This document shows, piece by piece, positions 9,017-17,809 of a DNA stretch of 64,000 nt. Position 1 is the stretch's first letter. Every line of letters starts with the position of its first letter. The DNA lies in NCBI RefSeq assembly GCF_001623875.1, contig NZ_LWAE01000002.1:930001-994000 (forward strand), given 5' to 3'. A program made the position numbers and the translations under genes. The notes under the pieces were generated by a model. That model made no database searches and had not been told where the DNA came from. It saw only the letters and a list, made by a program, of their open reading frames with translations. The stretch comes from Clostridium magnum DSM 2767. Lineage in GTDB: Bacteria; Bacillota; Clostridia; Clostridiales; Clostridiaceae.

Positions 9017-9113
9017 AACAATGTCATAAATTCAATACTATTTAAAGCATATATTAGGACTAAAAGCAATTTGAAAAAGAATAATACTTTTTAGATTTCA
9101 AGCATATTTCAGT

Positions 9114-9512
9114 CTATTCGGTAGGCTCATAACAGGCAACACCTTGAATATTTTCGATGTCCATTGTAAGAGGAACCCAATTAGTAGCATTCCATCTCCA
9201 ACCGTAAACATTATTTCCAACAATATTATTTACCCAAGACCAGAATTCTAAACCATTATTTAGATACATATAAACATATTGAAATATACATGTAGGAAGA
9301 ATATCTGATACATCAAAAAATGTACTAGGAGAACCGTCGATTGATCCATATAAAGCCTCTTCCTTATTTGGAACAAAATGTGGAGGAGGTCCAGGTGGTA
9401 CAGTAGATGCTTGAGATGTTGAAGGCGTTCCAATAGGCATACGCATTAATGGTAGTGGATAAAATTGATTAGAATAAAAACAAAAATTACATCCAAAGTT
9501 GCAAAAACACAT
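9114..9512 (-). CDS. Uncharacterised Pro-rich, Trp-rich protein
   Basis: The 132-residue protein starts MCFCNFGCNFCFYSNQF after a GGAG site and has no known domain that I recognise. A proline-rich middle (VPPGPPPHFVP) is followed by an aromatic C-terminal half containing FQYVYMYLNNGLEFWSWV and YGWRWNATNWVPL. The C-terminal half is clearly related to that of the protein at 29982-30461 (RYVYIWPRRGNPFWAWL, GFRWTGRNWVYFGIDL). Both genes lie on the minus strand near a repeated hairpin element. A spore-surface or envelope role is possible but unsupported. Confidence 0.65.
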   Translation of the reverse strand: MCFCNFGCNFCFYSNQFYPLPLMRMPIGTPSTSQASTVPPGPPPHFVPNKEEALYGSIDGSPSTFFDVSDILPTCIFQYVYMYLNNGLEFWSWVNNIVGNNVYGWRWNATNWVPLTMDIENIQGVACYEPTE

Positions 9513-9554
9513 TATTATACTCCTTAAAAATAGTACGTTATATTATATGCAGCA

Positions 9555-9905
9555 AGAAAACAAAAGGTTACGCAGTATTTCTGCTCTTTTTGCTCTTAAT
9601 CTTAAGTATAGTATTAGGAAAAATAGTATATAATGTATTACAAATGACACCTTTTGAATAAACAAAAATAGACACTTGTTACAATAAATCTATCATGTTT
9701 AAAACTACAACAATATTGCATTTATGAAGAAAACTGATATCAAGGATAACATTTTTTGATTTTATAATTGAAATTACCTAAAATGCACTAATCATGATGA
9801 GCAATGGGTTAAGGAACAACTTACGAGTTATAATATTAGCGGTGTAAAAGATGTCTTTTATGCTAGTTTAAATTCTATAGGAATTTTATATTTAAATTTT
9901 TTATT
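9555..9905 (+). pseudogene. Mosaic of decayed pieces copied from the 15.8-19.5 kb region
   Basis: Short stretches match, in the same order, parts of a region 6-10 kb away. They are the terminator at 15763-15810, the last codons of the L,D-transpeptidase (ACCTTTTGAATAA), the bases after the amidase gene (CATTTATGAAGAA), then the beginning and the end of the DUF421 gene (AACATTTTTTGATTTTATA; ATGATGAGCAATGGGTTA). The material between them is gone and frames are broken. It is a duplicated segment reduced by several internal deletions. Confidence 0.8.
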
Positions 9906-9909
9906 AATA

Positions 9910-9968
9910 TTGACAAAATAAAGTATTAAGGAATATACTAACTATATAAGAATTTAATTATATAGTTA
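9910..9968 (+). promoter_or_regulatory. Promoter with ArsR-type dyad operator
   Basis: TTGACA (9910) and TATACT (9934) form a promoter. Just downstream is a perfect inverted repeat TAACTATATAA-N8-TTATATAGTTA at 9939-9968, about 20 bp before the arsR-type gene. A closely related dyad sits at 10623-10651 before the permease. Confidence 0.75.
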
Positions 9969-9989
9969 TATTTCTACGGAGGATAATTT

Positions 9990-10283
9990 ATGAGTCAACA
10001 AGAAATAAGTGTTAGAATTTTTAAAGCATTAGGACACCCTATAAGGTATAAAATAGTTAAGTTTTTATATGATGGACCAAAGTGTGTATGTAAATTAAAT
10101 GAAGATATAGAGTTAAGTCAAGCTAATTTATCTCAGCATTTAAAAATACTTAAGGAAGCTGGTATATTATCATCCGAAAAGATGGGTATGAACATTCATT
10201 ATAGAATTAGTAGTGAAGAAATAAAAAAAATTATTGATAGTGTAGATAAATTTGTTATGAGTTACTCTGATAACTCTAAATAA
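9990..10283 (+). CDS. ArsR/SmtB-family repressor
   Basis: The 97-residue winged-helix protein contains IFKALGHPIRYKIVKFL and the recognition helix LSQANLSQHLKILKEAGIL. A CVC pair (GPKCVCKL) stands at the position of the metalloid-binding ELCVCDL motif of ArsR. Such repressors leave DNA on binding arsenite, antimonite or another thiophilic ligand. It heads an operon with a two-cysteine thioredoxin and an ArsP-type permease, and a dyad lies in its own promoter. The inducer is not known but is likely a metalloid. Confidence 0.88.
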   Translation: MSQQEISVRIFKALGHPIRYKIVKFLYDGPKCVCKLNEDIELSQANLSQHLKILKEAGILSSEKMGMNIHYRISSEEIKKIIDSVDKFVMSYSDNSK

Positions 10284-10317
10284 AATATATTATAAATAAA
10301 TTTAGGAGGGTTAAATT

Positions 10318-10557
10318 ATGGAAATAAAAATATTAGGAACAGGATGTGCAAATTGCAAGAAGCTTGAAGCAAATGCAAAGGAAGCCGTTAAAGAGCTTAA
10401 TGTAGAAGCTAAAATTACAAAAGTAGAGGACATTAAAGATATTATGAAATATGGAGTTATGAGAACACCTGCTATAGTTATTAATGAAAAAGTTAAGATG
10501 TTCGGGAAAGTTTCCAGTGTTGATGAAATTAAGAAATATATTAATGATGAAAAATAA
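10318..10557 (+). CDS. Small thioredoxin-family protein (redox-active disulfide type)
   Basis: The 79-residue protein starts MEIKILGTGCANCKKLEAN after AGGAGG. The CANC motif at Cys10 and Cys13 and the cis-proline region MRTPAIVINEKV are those of the short thioredoxins found next to DUF318/ArsP permeases. It probably handles a thiol-bound form of the permease substrate. It is followed by a hairpin and a second operator-promoter in front of the permease. Confidence 0.85.
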   Translation: MEIKILGTGCANCKKLEANAKEAVKELNVEAKITKVEDIKDIMKYGVMRTPAIVINEKVKMFGKVSSVDEIKKYINDEK

Positions 10558-10577
10558 GAGTAATCTATATTAAAAGA

Positions 10578-10618
10578 GGACTTAATCTTATATTAATAGG
10601 ATTAAAGTCCATTATTTT
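10578..10618 (+). terminator. Intra-operon hairpin terminator
   Basis: GGACTTAATC and GGATTAAAGTCC form a stem, followed by ATTATTTTAG. It would reduce read-through from the ArsR-thioredoxin pair into the permease. Confidence 0.5.
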
Positions 10619-10622
10619 AGAA

Positions 10623-10651
10623 TAGTATATAAGTATTTAATTATAAGGTTA
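10623..10651 (+). promoter_or_regulatory. Second ArsR-type dyad operator
   Basis: TAGTATATAA-N8-TTATAAGGTTA matches the operator at 9939-9968 in both arms and in spacer length. It lies 22 bp before the permease start, so the permease probably has its own controlled promoter. Confidence 0.6.
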
Positions 10652-10672
10652 TAATTTGAATGGAGGGGTAGT

Positions 10673-11640
10673 ATGTTTACACCTGTACAGATTTTTGCTG
10701 ACTGGCTTATTTATAATGTTTTTGGGATTGCTAAAGAAAGTAGACTTGGAAGTGCTGTTAACTTCTTTGTATTTGATACTATAAAGATATTTATTTTATT
10801 ACTAATTATAATCTATGTAATCACTTTTATAAGGAGTTTCTTTCCACCTGAAAAGACAAGAAAAATTCTTGCAAAGAGTAAAGGAAGCACATTCATAGGG
10901 CATATTCTCGCAGCCTTACTTGGTATTGTTACTCCATTTTGTTCATGCTCAGCAGTTCCACTCTTTATTGGTTTTGTTGAAGCAGGAGTACCACTTGGAG
11001 TTACATTTTCTTTCTTAGTGGCCGCACCAATGGTAAATGAAGTTGCATTAGGGCTTCTTTATGGTTTGTTTGGAATAAAAATAGCCTTGATTTATGTAGT
11101 TTCTGGTGAAGTAATTGCAATAGTAAGTGGTATTATAATTGGAAAATTAAAAATGGAAAAGCACGTAGAAGAGTACGTTTATGAAATGCAAATGAATTCG
11201 GATGTAGAATTACCTGACCCTAATACAAAGGAAAGATTAATAGATTCTTGGAACTTTACAAAAGATTTAATAAAGAAAATATGGATATATGTAATAATTG
11301 GTATTGCTATAGGGGGGTTATACATGGATGGATTCCAGCAGGAGCATTAGCAAAATATGCTGGAAAGAGTAATCCGTTTGCAGTATTTGTGGCTGTACTA
11401 ATTGGGGTTCCATTATATTCAAATGCCGCTGGGGTAATACCATTAGTTAGTGAACTTACAAGAGCTGGAGTTGCAATGGGAACATCTTTAGCATTTATGA
11501 TGGCTGTTACAGCACTTAGTTTACCAGAAGCAATTCTTTTAAGAAGGGTTTTAAAGCCTAAACTATTAGCAGTATTCTTTGGGGTAGCAGCATTGGGTAT
11601 AGTATTTATTGGCTATTTATTTAATTTCATAATAGGGTAA
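10673..11640 (+). pseudogene. ArsP/DUF318 permease with frameshift
   Basis: The first 224 residues (to GGLYMDGFQQEH) are typical of the family, with the motif TPFCSCSAVPLFIGFVEAG. The frame then stops at 11350, while the remaining 104 residues continue in the next frame to 11640. Compared with the copy at the window start, two extra bases (AT) lie in ACATGGATGG near 11324, which alone explains the shift. A run of six G at about 11312 is the other place where a shift could hide. The rest is nearly identical to 1-317. Either the gene is freshly broken or this is a sequencing error. It belongs to the ArsR-thioredoxin operon. Confidence 0.8.
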
Positions 11641-11681
11641 GGTCATACACCTGGTAAAAATTATTTTACTTTTTTCAGGAT

Positions 11682-11830
11682 TCTTCTATTTTAGATAGTA
11701 GAGTTTCCAAGTATTATTCATAATCCAAATTTCATTGTTGAAACATTAAATAATGGATTTGTAGTGTATGGAGGTATTATAGCAGGCTTTATAACTAGTT
11801 ATGTTTATTGCAAAATAAAGGGGTTAGAGA
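11682..11830 (+). pseudogene. lgt remnant
   Basis: About 150 bp match the internal part of lgt at 7677-7820, including TAGTAGAGTTTCCAAGTAT and GTTTATTGCAAAATAAAGG. The Trp codon of FWIVEFP has become TAG. The similarity then jumps straight to the sequence after the thioredoxin-like gene at 8741, so about 900 bp were deleted in this copy. Confidence 0.85.
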
Positions 11831-11930
11831 AAAGTAACATTATAAAAAGTTAAGAATATTTTAGTATAAAGGCATTGTATTAGCACTCTTTTAGTTTAGC
11901 ACTGGTAGGAATACCAGTGCTTACTTATTT
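11830..11930 (+). repeat. Repeated intergenic hairpin element, copy B
   Basis: The AAAGTTAAGAATAT block and the spacing match copy A. The hairpin GCACTGGTA / TACCAGTGC (11899-11920) is here fully Watson-Crick paired, where copy A has G-U pairs. Since it follows the lgt remnant, it was carried there with the duplicated segment. 11931-12070 shows no gene. Confidence 0.7.
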
Positions 11931-12084
11931 TGAAAAAAAGTTTGTATATTGTTTGGAGTATTTTAAATAAAAGAATGCAGATATGTTTATGAGAAATAGA
12001 TCAAAAGTTAAATGATAGAATAGGGTGTTTGATATAGCTTAAAAGTGGAATAATAAATGCAGATTATATTTAGGAGTGGTAGAT

Positions 12085-13434
12085 TTGAAACAAAAAGATT
12101 GTATAAATGATAATAATAATACATCAGAAAATGAATTAAACGCATATAGTTTAGCAGGTATAGGTATAGGTGGAATAATCGGAGCTGGATTTTTCCTTGG
12201 TTCAAGTTTGGCAATAAATCAAGCAGGGCCTTCGGTTATATTAGCATTTCTATTTGGTGGAGTAATTATGTCCCAGGTACTTGGAGCGATGACAAGTATA
12301 AGCATAAATAGACCTGTCCAAGGCTCTTTTAGGGTATACACAGAGGAGTTTTTAGGTAGATTTACGGGCTTCCTATTAGGATGGATAATATTTATTTCAG
12401 GCATCTTATCGTTAGGTTCTGAAGCAATTGCAACAGGTGTATTTTTAAAATACTGGATACCAAATGTTTCAGCATCTGTATTTGCTGTTATTGCATTAAT
12501 TGTAGTAATAGGAATAAATAGGCTTGGAACTAAGTATTTCGGATATATAGAATCTATAATGGCTATTGTAAAAATTGCTATTTTAATTATTTTTATCTTT
12601 TTAGGAGTTTCTATAATTATTAAAAATGGCATTGATATAAAGCAGAATCCATTTAGTACTTTCAATTCATTTTTTCCAAATAGGATATCAGGATTTTTGA
12701 AGTCAATGTTAATAGTGGTATTTACATATAGTGGTATTAGCACAGTTGCTATGGCAACTTCTGAAGTAAGAAAGCCGTGTATTGAGATACCTAAAGCAAC
12801 AGTAATTTTAACCTTAGGAATTGTATTACTATATGTCATTTCTATGTTTGTTATTGTCTCCACAGTTGAATGGGGTGCAATCAATACAGATATATCACCC
12901 TTTGTACAGAGTTTTAACAATATGGGGTATAGATGGGCATCAACTTTGATAAACGGAGTTATACTAATAGCAACATTTTCTGTAATGATAGGAACATATT
13001 ATGGATGTGTGCAAATACTTGTTTCATTGTCAGGAGCTAAAGAAGCACCTGAAATTTTAAAAACTTCGTCAGAAAAAGGAATTTATAAATATTCATGGAT
13101 TACAACAGGTTTTATTTCAGTATTAGTTGTGCTCACTGCATTTGTCTTGGGAACAAAACTTTTTAATTATTTGATATCCTCATCATCCTATTTTTCTTTC
13201 TTTAATTGGATTATTAATTTGATAACTTATATTATATGGCTAAGGAAAAGAAAAGAAAATGAGATATATGATTCTCCATTAATTAAGGGGAGTTTGGGAG
13301 CAATTATAACAATTATTGTTATATTAATTCTACTTGTTATTAGTTTAGGTGTAAGTGATTTCAGAATTGGGTTTTATGTGGCTCTTAGTATAGCAATTAT
13401 AATCTCTATTTTATATAAACTAATAAAATTTTGA
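12085..13434 (+). CDS. APC-family amino acid permease
   Basis: The 449-residue membrane protein has about twelve hydrophobic segments and the APC motif GIGIGGIIGAGFFLGSSLAI near its N-terminus. The chosen start is TTG at 12085, 8 bp after AGGAG; the GTG at 12076 overlaps that site. Such permeases take up amino acids with protons or by exchange. It is a single gene ended by a clear hairpin. A decayed piece of a second copy is at 15361-15468. The substrate cannot be named. Confidence 0.85.
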   Translation: MKQKDCINDNNNTSENELNAYSLAGIGIGGIIGAGFFLGSSLAINQAGPSVILAFLFGGVIMSQVLGAMTSISINRPVQGSFRVYTEEFLGRFTGFLLGWIIFISGILSLGSEAIATGVFLKYWIPNVSASVFAVIALIVVIGINRLGTKYFGYIESIMAIVKIAILIIFIFLGVSIIIKNGIDIKQNPFSTFNSFFPNRISGFLKSMLIVVFTYSGISTVAMATSEVRKPCIEIPKATVILTLGIVLLYVISMFVIVSTVEWGAINTDISPFVQSFNNMGYRWASTLINGVILIATFSVMIGTYYGCVQILVSLSGAKEAPEILKTSSEKGIYKYSWITTGFISVLVVLTAFVLGTKLFNYLISSSSYFSFFNWIINLITYIIWLRKRKENEIYDSPLIKGSLGAIITIIVILILLVISLGVSDFRIGFYVALSIAIIISILYKLIKF

Positions 13435-13490
13435 CAGTTAATCACGTTAACTACGAGAAAGAAGCACTTAAAAATTTGCTTTGAAAGAGT

Positions 13491-13526
13491 AAAAGGACGC
13501 CTGATGTTAAATAAGGCATCCTTTTA
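13491..13526 (+). terminator. Terminator of the APC permease gene
   Basis: AAAGGACGCCT pairs with AGGCATCCTTTT around a short loop, with a T run. The remaining bases to 13688 show no gene. Confidence 0.8.
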
Positions 13527-13688
13527 AATATTGGGGAATCCTCTGACTCAACTGTAGGATTTGTTGCTTCATCCACTTCACTATCAAGTCCTAGATAAAG
13601 CATGGCAGGTATCACCTATTCTATTGGTATCATTCTGCCAAATGAAGTGATATATGAAACGATAACCTTATCTAAGTCAAATTTCAAT

Positions 13689-14318
13689 TCATTTTTTATG
13701 TCCATAGGACATTGTATTAATAGGGCATGTTGTTTTACACTGAAAACATAGTAAACAATGGGTTGCAGTAACCGTCGCACTTTTCTTCTTTTCAAAAGTA
13801 ATAGCATCAGCAGGGCAATTTTTTGCACAAGTGCTGCAGCTTGAGCACTTAGAAGGGCTTATACCAAACTTAGAAAATCGTGCTGTTAAGCTAAATAATA
13901 CTCCCCATGGACATAAATATCTATGCCATGCATTTTCGCTTATAAAAAAAGTTGTAAATAGACCCAGAGGTATTATAATTAAGGGTAATGGAAATTTCCT
14001 TCCTTGGGTTATGGTGTAAATAGTATATCCAAGTCCTATTAAAAAGAATATGAAAGCTGCCCATCTTGGTTTTTCAGATTTTAAAATACCAGGTACAGGT
14101 TTATTCTTTATTTTTAATTTCTTTTTTATCCAGTTTACAGATCTTATCAGGGTATTTATAGGGCATGCCCATCCACAATAAATTCTACCAAAGAAAAAAT
14201 CAAGTATGACAGAAACAAATATAAATCCCATCCACAATTGTGCCTTGTTTATAAACATAAGCAAAATAAAAATTCCAAAAAAAAGTATTTGTACTAATAG
14301 TCTGATCTTTTGAATCAT
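13689..14318 (-). CDS. NapH-like 4Fe-4S membrane protein
   Basis: The 209-residue protein has four or so membrane helices. YCGWACPINTL and YLCPWGVLFS are the membrane-edge CxxxCP motifs of NapH/NosR/CcoG proteins. The C-terminal CSSCSTCAKNCPADA and CLLCFQCKTTCPINT bind two 4Fe-4S clusters. Such proteins move electrons between the membrane and periplasmic or cytoplasmic acceptors. It differs from the short type at 19954 and 49585. A decayed gene of that other type follows directly upstream on the same strand. Confidence 0.85.
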   Translation of the reverse strand: MIQKIRLLVQILFFGIFILLMFINKAQLWMGFIFVSVILDFFFGRIYCGWACPINTLIRSVNWIKKKLKIKNKPVPGILKSEKPRWAAFIFFLIGLGYTIYTITQGRKFPLPLIIIPLGLFTTFFISENAWHRYLCPWGVLFSLTARFSKFGISPSKCSSCSTCAKNCPADAITFEKKKSATVTATHCLLCFQCKTTCPINTMSYGHKK

Positions 14319-14330
14319 TTAGAACCCCCC

Positions 14331-14621
14331 TCATTTGTATTTAATTATTCTAATACTTAATAGGTTTTTTAGGACATTTATAAAAACACATCGGCTGCAT
14401 TGGATACAGTCATGGTGGGTTATTCTATAAATTGCAAGGCCCATACCATAAAGGTTACCCCAGTTTTTCACCATATTAGTTGTAAACATAATAAGAATTA
14501 AACCAATAATTAAAAAAAATTTCATAAAAAAACTACATAATATAATTGATACGTATGCCCCATGGGGGTATGTTATTATTATATTATAGTACTTTTTATG
14601 TGTCAATTTGAAAGAGTTCAT
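14331..14621 (-). pseudogene. Remnant of a short 4Fe-4S membrane protein
   Basis: The 96-codon frame matches pieces of the protein at 49585-50232. MVKNWGNLYGMGLAIYR is joined directly to THHDCIQCSRC, so the middle, with its CxxCxxxCP motifs, is missing, as is the true N-terminus. The upstream DNA is also copied, including the G/C-rich operator and promoter. It is part of a decayed copy of the 49.6-52.1 kb block. Confidence 0.85.
14554..14572. promoter_or_regulatory. CsoR/CstR-like operator, remnant copy
   Basis: TATGCCCCATGGGGGTATG is a G-tract palindrome like the operators of CsoR-family repressors. It corresponds to the site at 50258-50279 in the intact block. Confidence 0.5.
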
Positions 14622-14734
14622 ATATTGCTATTTATAAGGGGTTTTCTCAATATAGATTCACATATCTCACTATAAATCCTTATATTTCAATATTACGATG
14701 TAAGGATCTGTAAAAGTACCCTTGACTATTGGAA

Positions 14735-15292
14735 CATGCAATGATTTATCGCAGTTTAAAAGATATGGAAAGCGATGGATTGGTAGAAACAACTTGGGAA
14801 ATAAAAGAAACCGGTAAGCCTCCCAAGTGGAATAACATTACAAAAAAAGGTTTAGAAAAGGTGGATGAGTTTGCGGAGGATATCCGAAAGCGTTGGTTGG
14901 CTTATATTGGTACTCTGTGGATGGCAACCATGTTAAGTTTAACAGGACTTGTACACAATTATTCATTACTTGTTGTACTTGCGTCTTTAGCTGGGCTTGG
15001 TACCGCAGTCTTTCATCCTCAAGCCTCTACAATGGTAAATGTTTTAAGCAGGGATCGTAAAGCAGTATTGCTTTCTGTTTTTGTTGCTTTCGGAAATTTT
15101 GGCTTTGCATTAAGTCCCCTTTTATTAGTTCCTTTGTTGCAAGCTTACGGATTAAAAGTGACTGTTGTTATGGTTATTCCAGGCATAATTGTATCATGAT
15201 TATTCATATTGCCAATAATAGCTGGTTTAACCGGTATTTTTATGAAAAGTCGACCGGCTGCGCGATTGCAACGACAAGCACAACAAATTTAG
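14735..15292 (+). pseudogene. Collapsed PadR-MFS gene pair
   Basis: The first half matches codons of the PadR gene at 50532 from MIYRSLKDMESDGL to EDIRKR. It then continues in frame with the MFS gene at 50892 from RWLAYIGTLWMATMLSL. The junction lies in GAAAGCGT, which is present in both parent genes, so an 8-bp direct repeat mediated a deletion of about 300 bp. A second deletion after GIIVS joins to the last MFS codons (PIIAGLTGIFMKSRPAA). A 156-aa frame survives but encodes neither protein. Confidence 0.9.
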
Positions 15293-15360
15293 TAAGTATA
15301 TAATATTTTACATTAATTTTCTCATCATAATGAACAAAAAAGGATGAAGTAATACTTCCA

Positions 15361-15468
15361 GTGGAGTAATTATGTCACAGGTACTCGGAGCGGTGACAAG
15401 TATAATTACATAAAAATATATAAAAAATAAAAAGATAAATAGACCTACATATGTTTTTAGAGATAGTG
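15361..15468 (+). pseudogene. APC permease remnant
   Basis: GTGGAGTAATTATGTCACAGG and CGGTGACAAGTATAA match 12259-12305 of the APC permease gene, and AAATAGACCTACATATG matches the following codons after an insertion. No frame is usable. Confidence 0.65.
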
Positions 15469-15502
15469 TAGTGATATTTACAATAAGGAGGGATGATTTA
15501 AT

Positions 15503-15661
15503 ATGCCTAATAAAAATAAGCATAAAACAAGGCGTGATGATGGTTGTAAGAATTCTGCAGTAAACCAAATTGATAATAGTTTGGGAGGTGGTTTTGCTGA
15601 GCATAACGATGTAGTAGTTGGTAAAGCAACATGTTTTAAATCTGATTATGATTCTAAATAA
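15503..15661 (+). CDS. Small hydrophilic protein of unknown function
   Basis: A 52-codon gene starts ATG after AAGGAGG with good spacing. The product begins MPNKNKHKTRRDDGCKNSA and is basic at the N-terminus and acidic further on, with two cysteines and no hydrophobic segment. The strong ribosome binding site argues that it is real. Family not recognised; a small spore or DNA-binding protein is only a guess. Confidence 0.5.
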   Translation: MPNKNKHKTRRDDGCKNSAVNQIDNSLGGGFAEHNDVVVGKATCFKSDYDSK

Positions 15662-15762
15662 AACGAACTTTTGTAGTCCGCGTCCCTAGGTTGACCACTT
15701 AGATGATTAACCTGAATAAATAATTAAGTAAGTTTCTTATGTTTCTTTTGTATAAAACAAAG

Positions 15763-15790
15763 AAGAGCAGTATTTCTGCTCTTTTTGCTC
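15763..15790 (+). terminator. Terminator
   Basis: AAGAGCAG-TATT-CTGCTCTTTTT is a strong stem with a T tail. The same sequence block occurs in the mosaic at 9575. The bases between here and 16001 hold no gene. Confidence 0.8.
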
Positions 15791-16001
15791 TTAATCTTAA
15801 GTATAGTATTAGGAAAAATATTATACTTAAGAAATAATAAGCACTGGATTTTAGCCATCAGGGGATTATTAAAGGGCAACACCCTTATAATTCTATTATA
15901 TTTTTAGATTCTTAATAATGTTACTGATAATACTTAAAATTCGTTTACAATTCTTTTTGAAAATACATTTAAGACTATTGTTAAAGAAAAGGAGTACTAG
16001 T

Positions 16002-16700
16002 ATGAAAGTACATAGAGATTTTTTTGGAGCAATATTCCTTGCATTCATATTGTTTTTTAGTAATGGAACAAAGGTGTATGCAATAAGCAGTGAAAAAAAA
16101 GTAGAAATCAAACATAAATATAATATTTTAGTAGATGTCTCTGAATTTGATCTATATTTAATAGATAAGAACACTAATAAAGTTGTAAAAGTTTATCCTA
16201 TAGCAGGGGGCAAACCATCAACTCCCTCACCATATGGAACATGGAAAATTATTTCTAAGGCTGCAAATTGGGGAACGGGATTTGGAACAAGATGGATGCA
16301 GCTAGGCATTCCATGGGGCAAATATGGCATCCATGGTACTAATAAACCGTTAACTATTAATAATCCTGATTCACTTGGATGTATTAGGATGTTTAATTCT
16401 GATATAGAAGAATTATATGGACTCGTTGATTGTGGTACAGAAGTAGTAGTTTATGGAGGTCCCTATGGGCTCAGTAGCAACGTTTTTAGAATGTTGTTAC
16501 CAGGAGATAGAGGGGCTGATGTATTTGAAGTTCAGAGAAGATTGAAGGGTAGGGGATATTATTCTGGAACACTTGATGGAATTTATGAAAATGAGCTAAA
16601 ACAAGCAGTAATTAAATTTAGAATAGATAATAAGTTGAAATTTACACATAACATTGACAAAGAATTTTATAATGCATTAGAAATGATACCTTTTGAATAA
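16002..16700 (+). CDS. L,D-transpeptidase with peptidoglycan-binding domain
   Basis: The 232-residue protein has an N-terminal hydrophobic signal segment (FFGAIFLAFILFFSNGTKVYA). A YkuD domain with GIHGTNKP and the catalytic SLGCIRMFN motif follows, and then a C-terminal PG_binding_1 domain (LLPGDRGADVFEVQRRLKGR). YkuD enzymes form 3-3 crosslinks or attach proteins in the cell wall. The start at 16002 follows AAAGGAG; earlier in-frame codons lack a site. An amidase gene follows 79 bp downstream. Its last codons also occur as a scrap at 9645. Confidence 0.9.
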   Translation: MKVHRDFFGAIFLAFILFFSNGTKVYAISSEKKVEIKHKYNILVDVSEFDLYLIDKNTNKVVKVYPIAGGKPSTPSPYGTWKIISKAANWGTGFGTRWMQLGIPWGKYGIHGTNKPLTINNPDSLGCIRMFNSDIEELYGLVDCGTEVVVYGGPYGLSSNVFRMLLPGDRGADVFEVQRRLKGRGYYSGTLDGIYENELKQAVIKFRIDNKLKFTHNIDKEFYNALEMIPFE

Positions 16701-16779
16701 ATAAAATATAGATATTTGTTATCTAAATAGTATTTCTAAAGCATAAAATATAATAAAGTTTATTTTGGAGAGGGTATAA

Positions 16780-17493
16780 TTGTGTTATAAAAATAGAAAA
16801 CTAGTAGTAATTACATTAGTTATAATTATTGGAATGGCTTCTGTGCTTTATGCTAATATAAAGTTTTCAATAACTGCAGCTAAGAATAAATTTCGTATTA
16901 ACGATAGTAAATATAAAATTATACTTATAGATCCAGGACATGGTGGAATTGATGGGGGAGCCACATCTAAAAGTGGTATTTTGGAAAAGGATATTAACTT
17001 AAAAATCAGTTTAAAACTAAGGGACAAGTTAATAAAAGAAGGATATAAAGTAATAATGACTAGGGAAGAGGACAAGGGCTTATATGAGGATGAAGGAAGA
17101 ATAAGAAAGAAGAAAATAGAAGACTTAAATAATAGATGCAGAATGAAAGAACAATCTAATTGTGATATGTTTATTAGTATACACCTAAATGCATTTCCTG
17201 AATCTAAGTATTATGGAGCACAAGTTTGGTATTCTAGGAATAGAGATAGCCAAAAACTAGCTAAAATAATTCAGGAAAATTTGAAAAGTGATTTAGAGCC
17301 CAGCAATAATAGGCAAGAGAAGGCAGCGCTTGATTCATATAAGGTATTACGAAATAATGATAATATGCCTAGTGTGTTAGTTGAATGTGGTTTTTTATCC
17401 AATCTAATTGAAGCTGAAAAATTAAATGGTGATGAATATCAGGACAAGATAACTGAGTCTATAACAAAATCTATAAAATCATATTATAATTAA
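16780..17493 (+). CDS. N-acetylmuramoyl-L-alanine amidase (CwlD-like, Amidase_3)
   Basis: The 237-residue protein starts at TTG after TTGGAGAGGG. It has an N-terminal membrane anchor (VVITLVIIIGMASVLYA) and the zinc amidase motifs IDPGHGGIDGGA, SIHLNAF and VECGFLSN. These supply the zinc ligands and the catalytic glutamate. Its size and anchor match CwlD, which acts with a deacetylase to make muramic lactam in the spore cortex. It may equally be another autolysin of the same family. It forms a cell-wall pair with the L,D-transpeptidase. Confidence 0.88.
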   Translation: MCYKNRKLVVITLVIIIGMASVLYANIKFSITAAKNKFRINDSKYKIILIDPGHGGIDGGATSKSGILEKDINLKISLKLRDKLIKEGYKVIMTREEDKGLYEDEGRIRKKKIEDLNNRCRMKEQSNCDMFISIHLNAFPESKYYGAQVWYSRNRDSQKLAKIIQENLKSDLEPSNNRQEKAALDSYKVLRNNDNMPSVLVECGFLSNLIEAEKLNGDEYQDKITESITKSIKSYYN

Positions 17494-17573
17494 TCTTAAT
17501 CTATCCTGTTTAAAACTATAAGAATAATGCATTTATGAAGAAGTGGATAATATTAAAATATTTTATCATGTTA

Positions 17574-17608
17574 AAAATCGAGAGAAATCGCTAAACTCTC
17601 GGTTTTAC
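17574..17608 (+). terminator. Terminator after the amidase gene
   Basis: AATCGAGAG and CTCTCGGTTTT form a stem with a T tail. Confidence 0.75.
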
Positions 17609-17641
17609 TATTTTTAAATGCTTCAAGGATATAGATCTAAG

Positions 17642-17691
17642 GTGTGAAATAATTGTGGAGTATATTTGTCATGATTGTGATTTAATTGTAA
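17642..17691 (+). promoter_or_regulatory. TTGTG direct-repeat boxes upstream of DUF2680 gene
   Basis: GTGTGAAATAATTGTGG (17642-17658) and TTGTGATTTAATTGTAA (17675-17691) are each two half-sites 11 bp apart. The two boxes are exactly 33 bp apart, so all half-sites lie on one helical face. This is the pattern bound by OmpR/PhoB-type regulators. The same boxes occur at 58094-58165 and 55540-55556. Downstream, ACACAATTAGGACACTTTTT is shared with the promoter of the second DUF2680 gene. Confidence 0.7.
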
Positions 17692-17809
17692 ACATACATA
17701 AGTGAATTTTAATAAATATAACACAATTAGGACACTTTTTTATATTAAAATTCATTTATTATCATAGTATAGCAAATAGATGAGAAAGTAATTTGAGGAG
17801 GAATAAAAA

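Noticed and set aside
12219..12920. Long open frame on the minus strand (233 codons)
   Set aside because: It lies opposite the APC permease, whose frame has clear family motifs and a ribosome binding site. The reverse frame gives no recognisable protein.
15344..15363. GAAGTAATACTTCCA identical to bases in the CoADR fusion gene near 62396
   Set aside because: Only 15 bases, partly self-complementary, with no flanking similarity; treated as chance.
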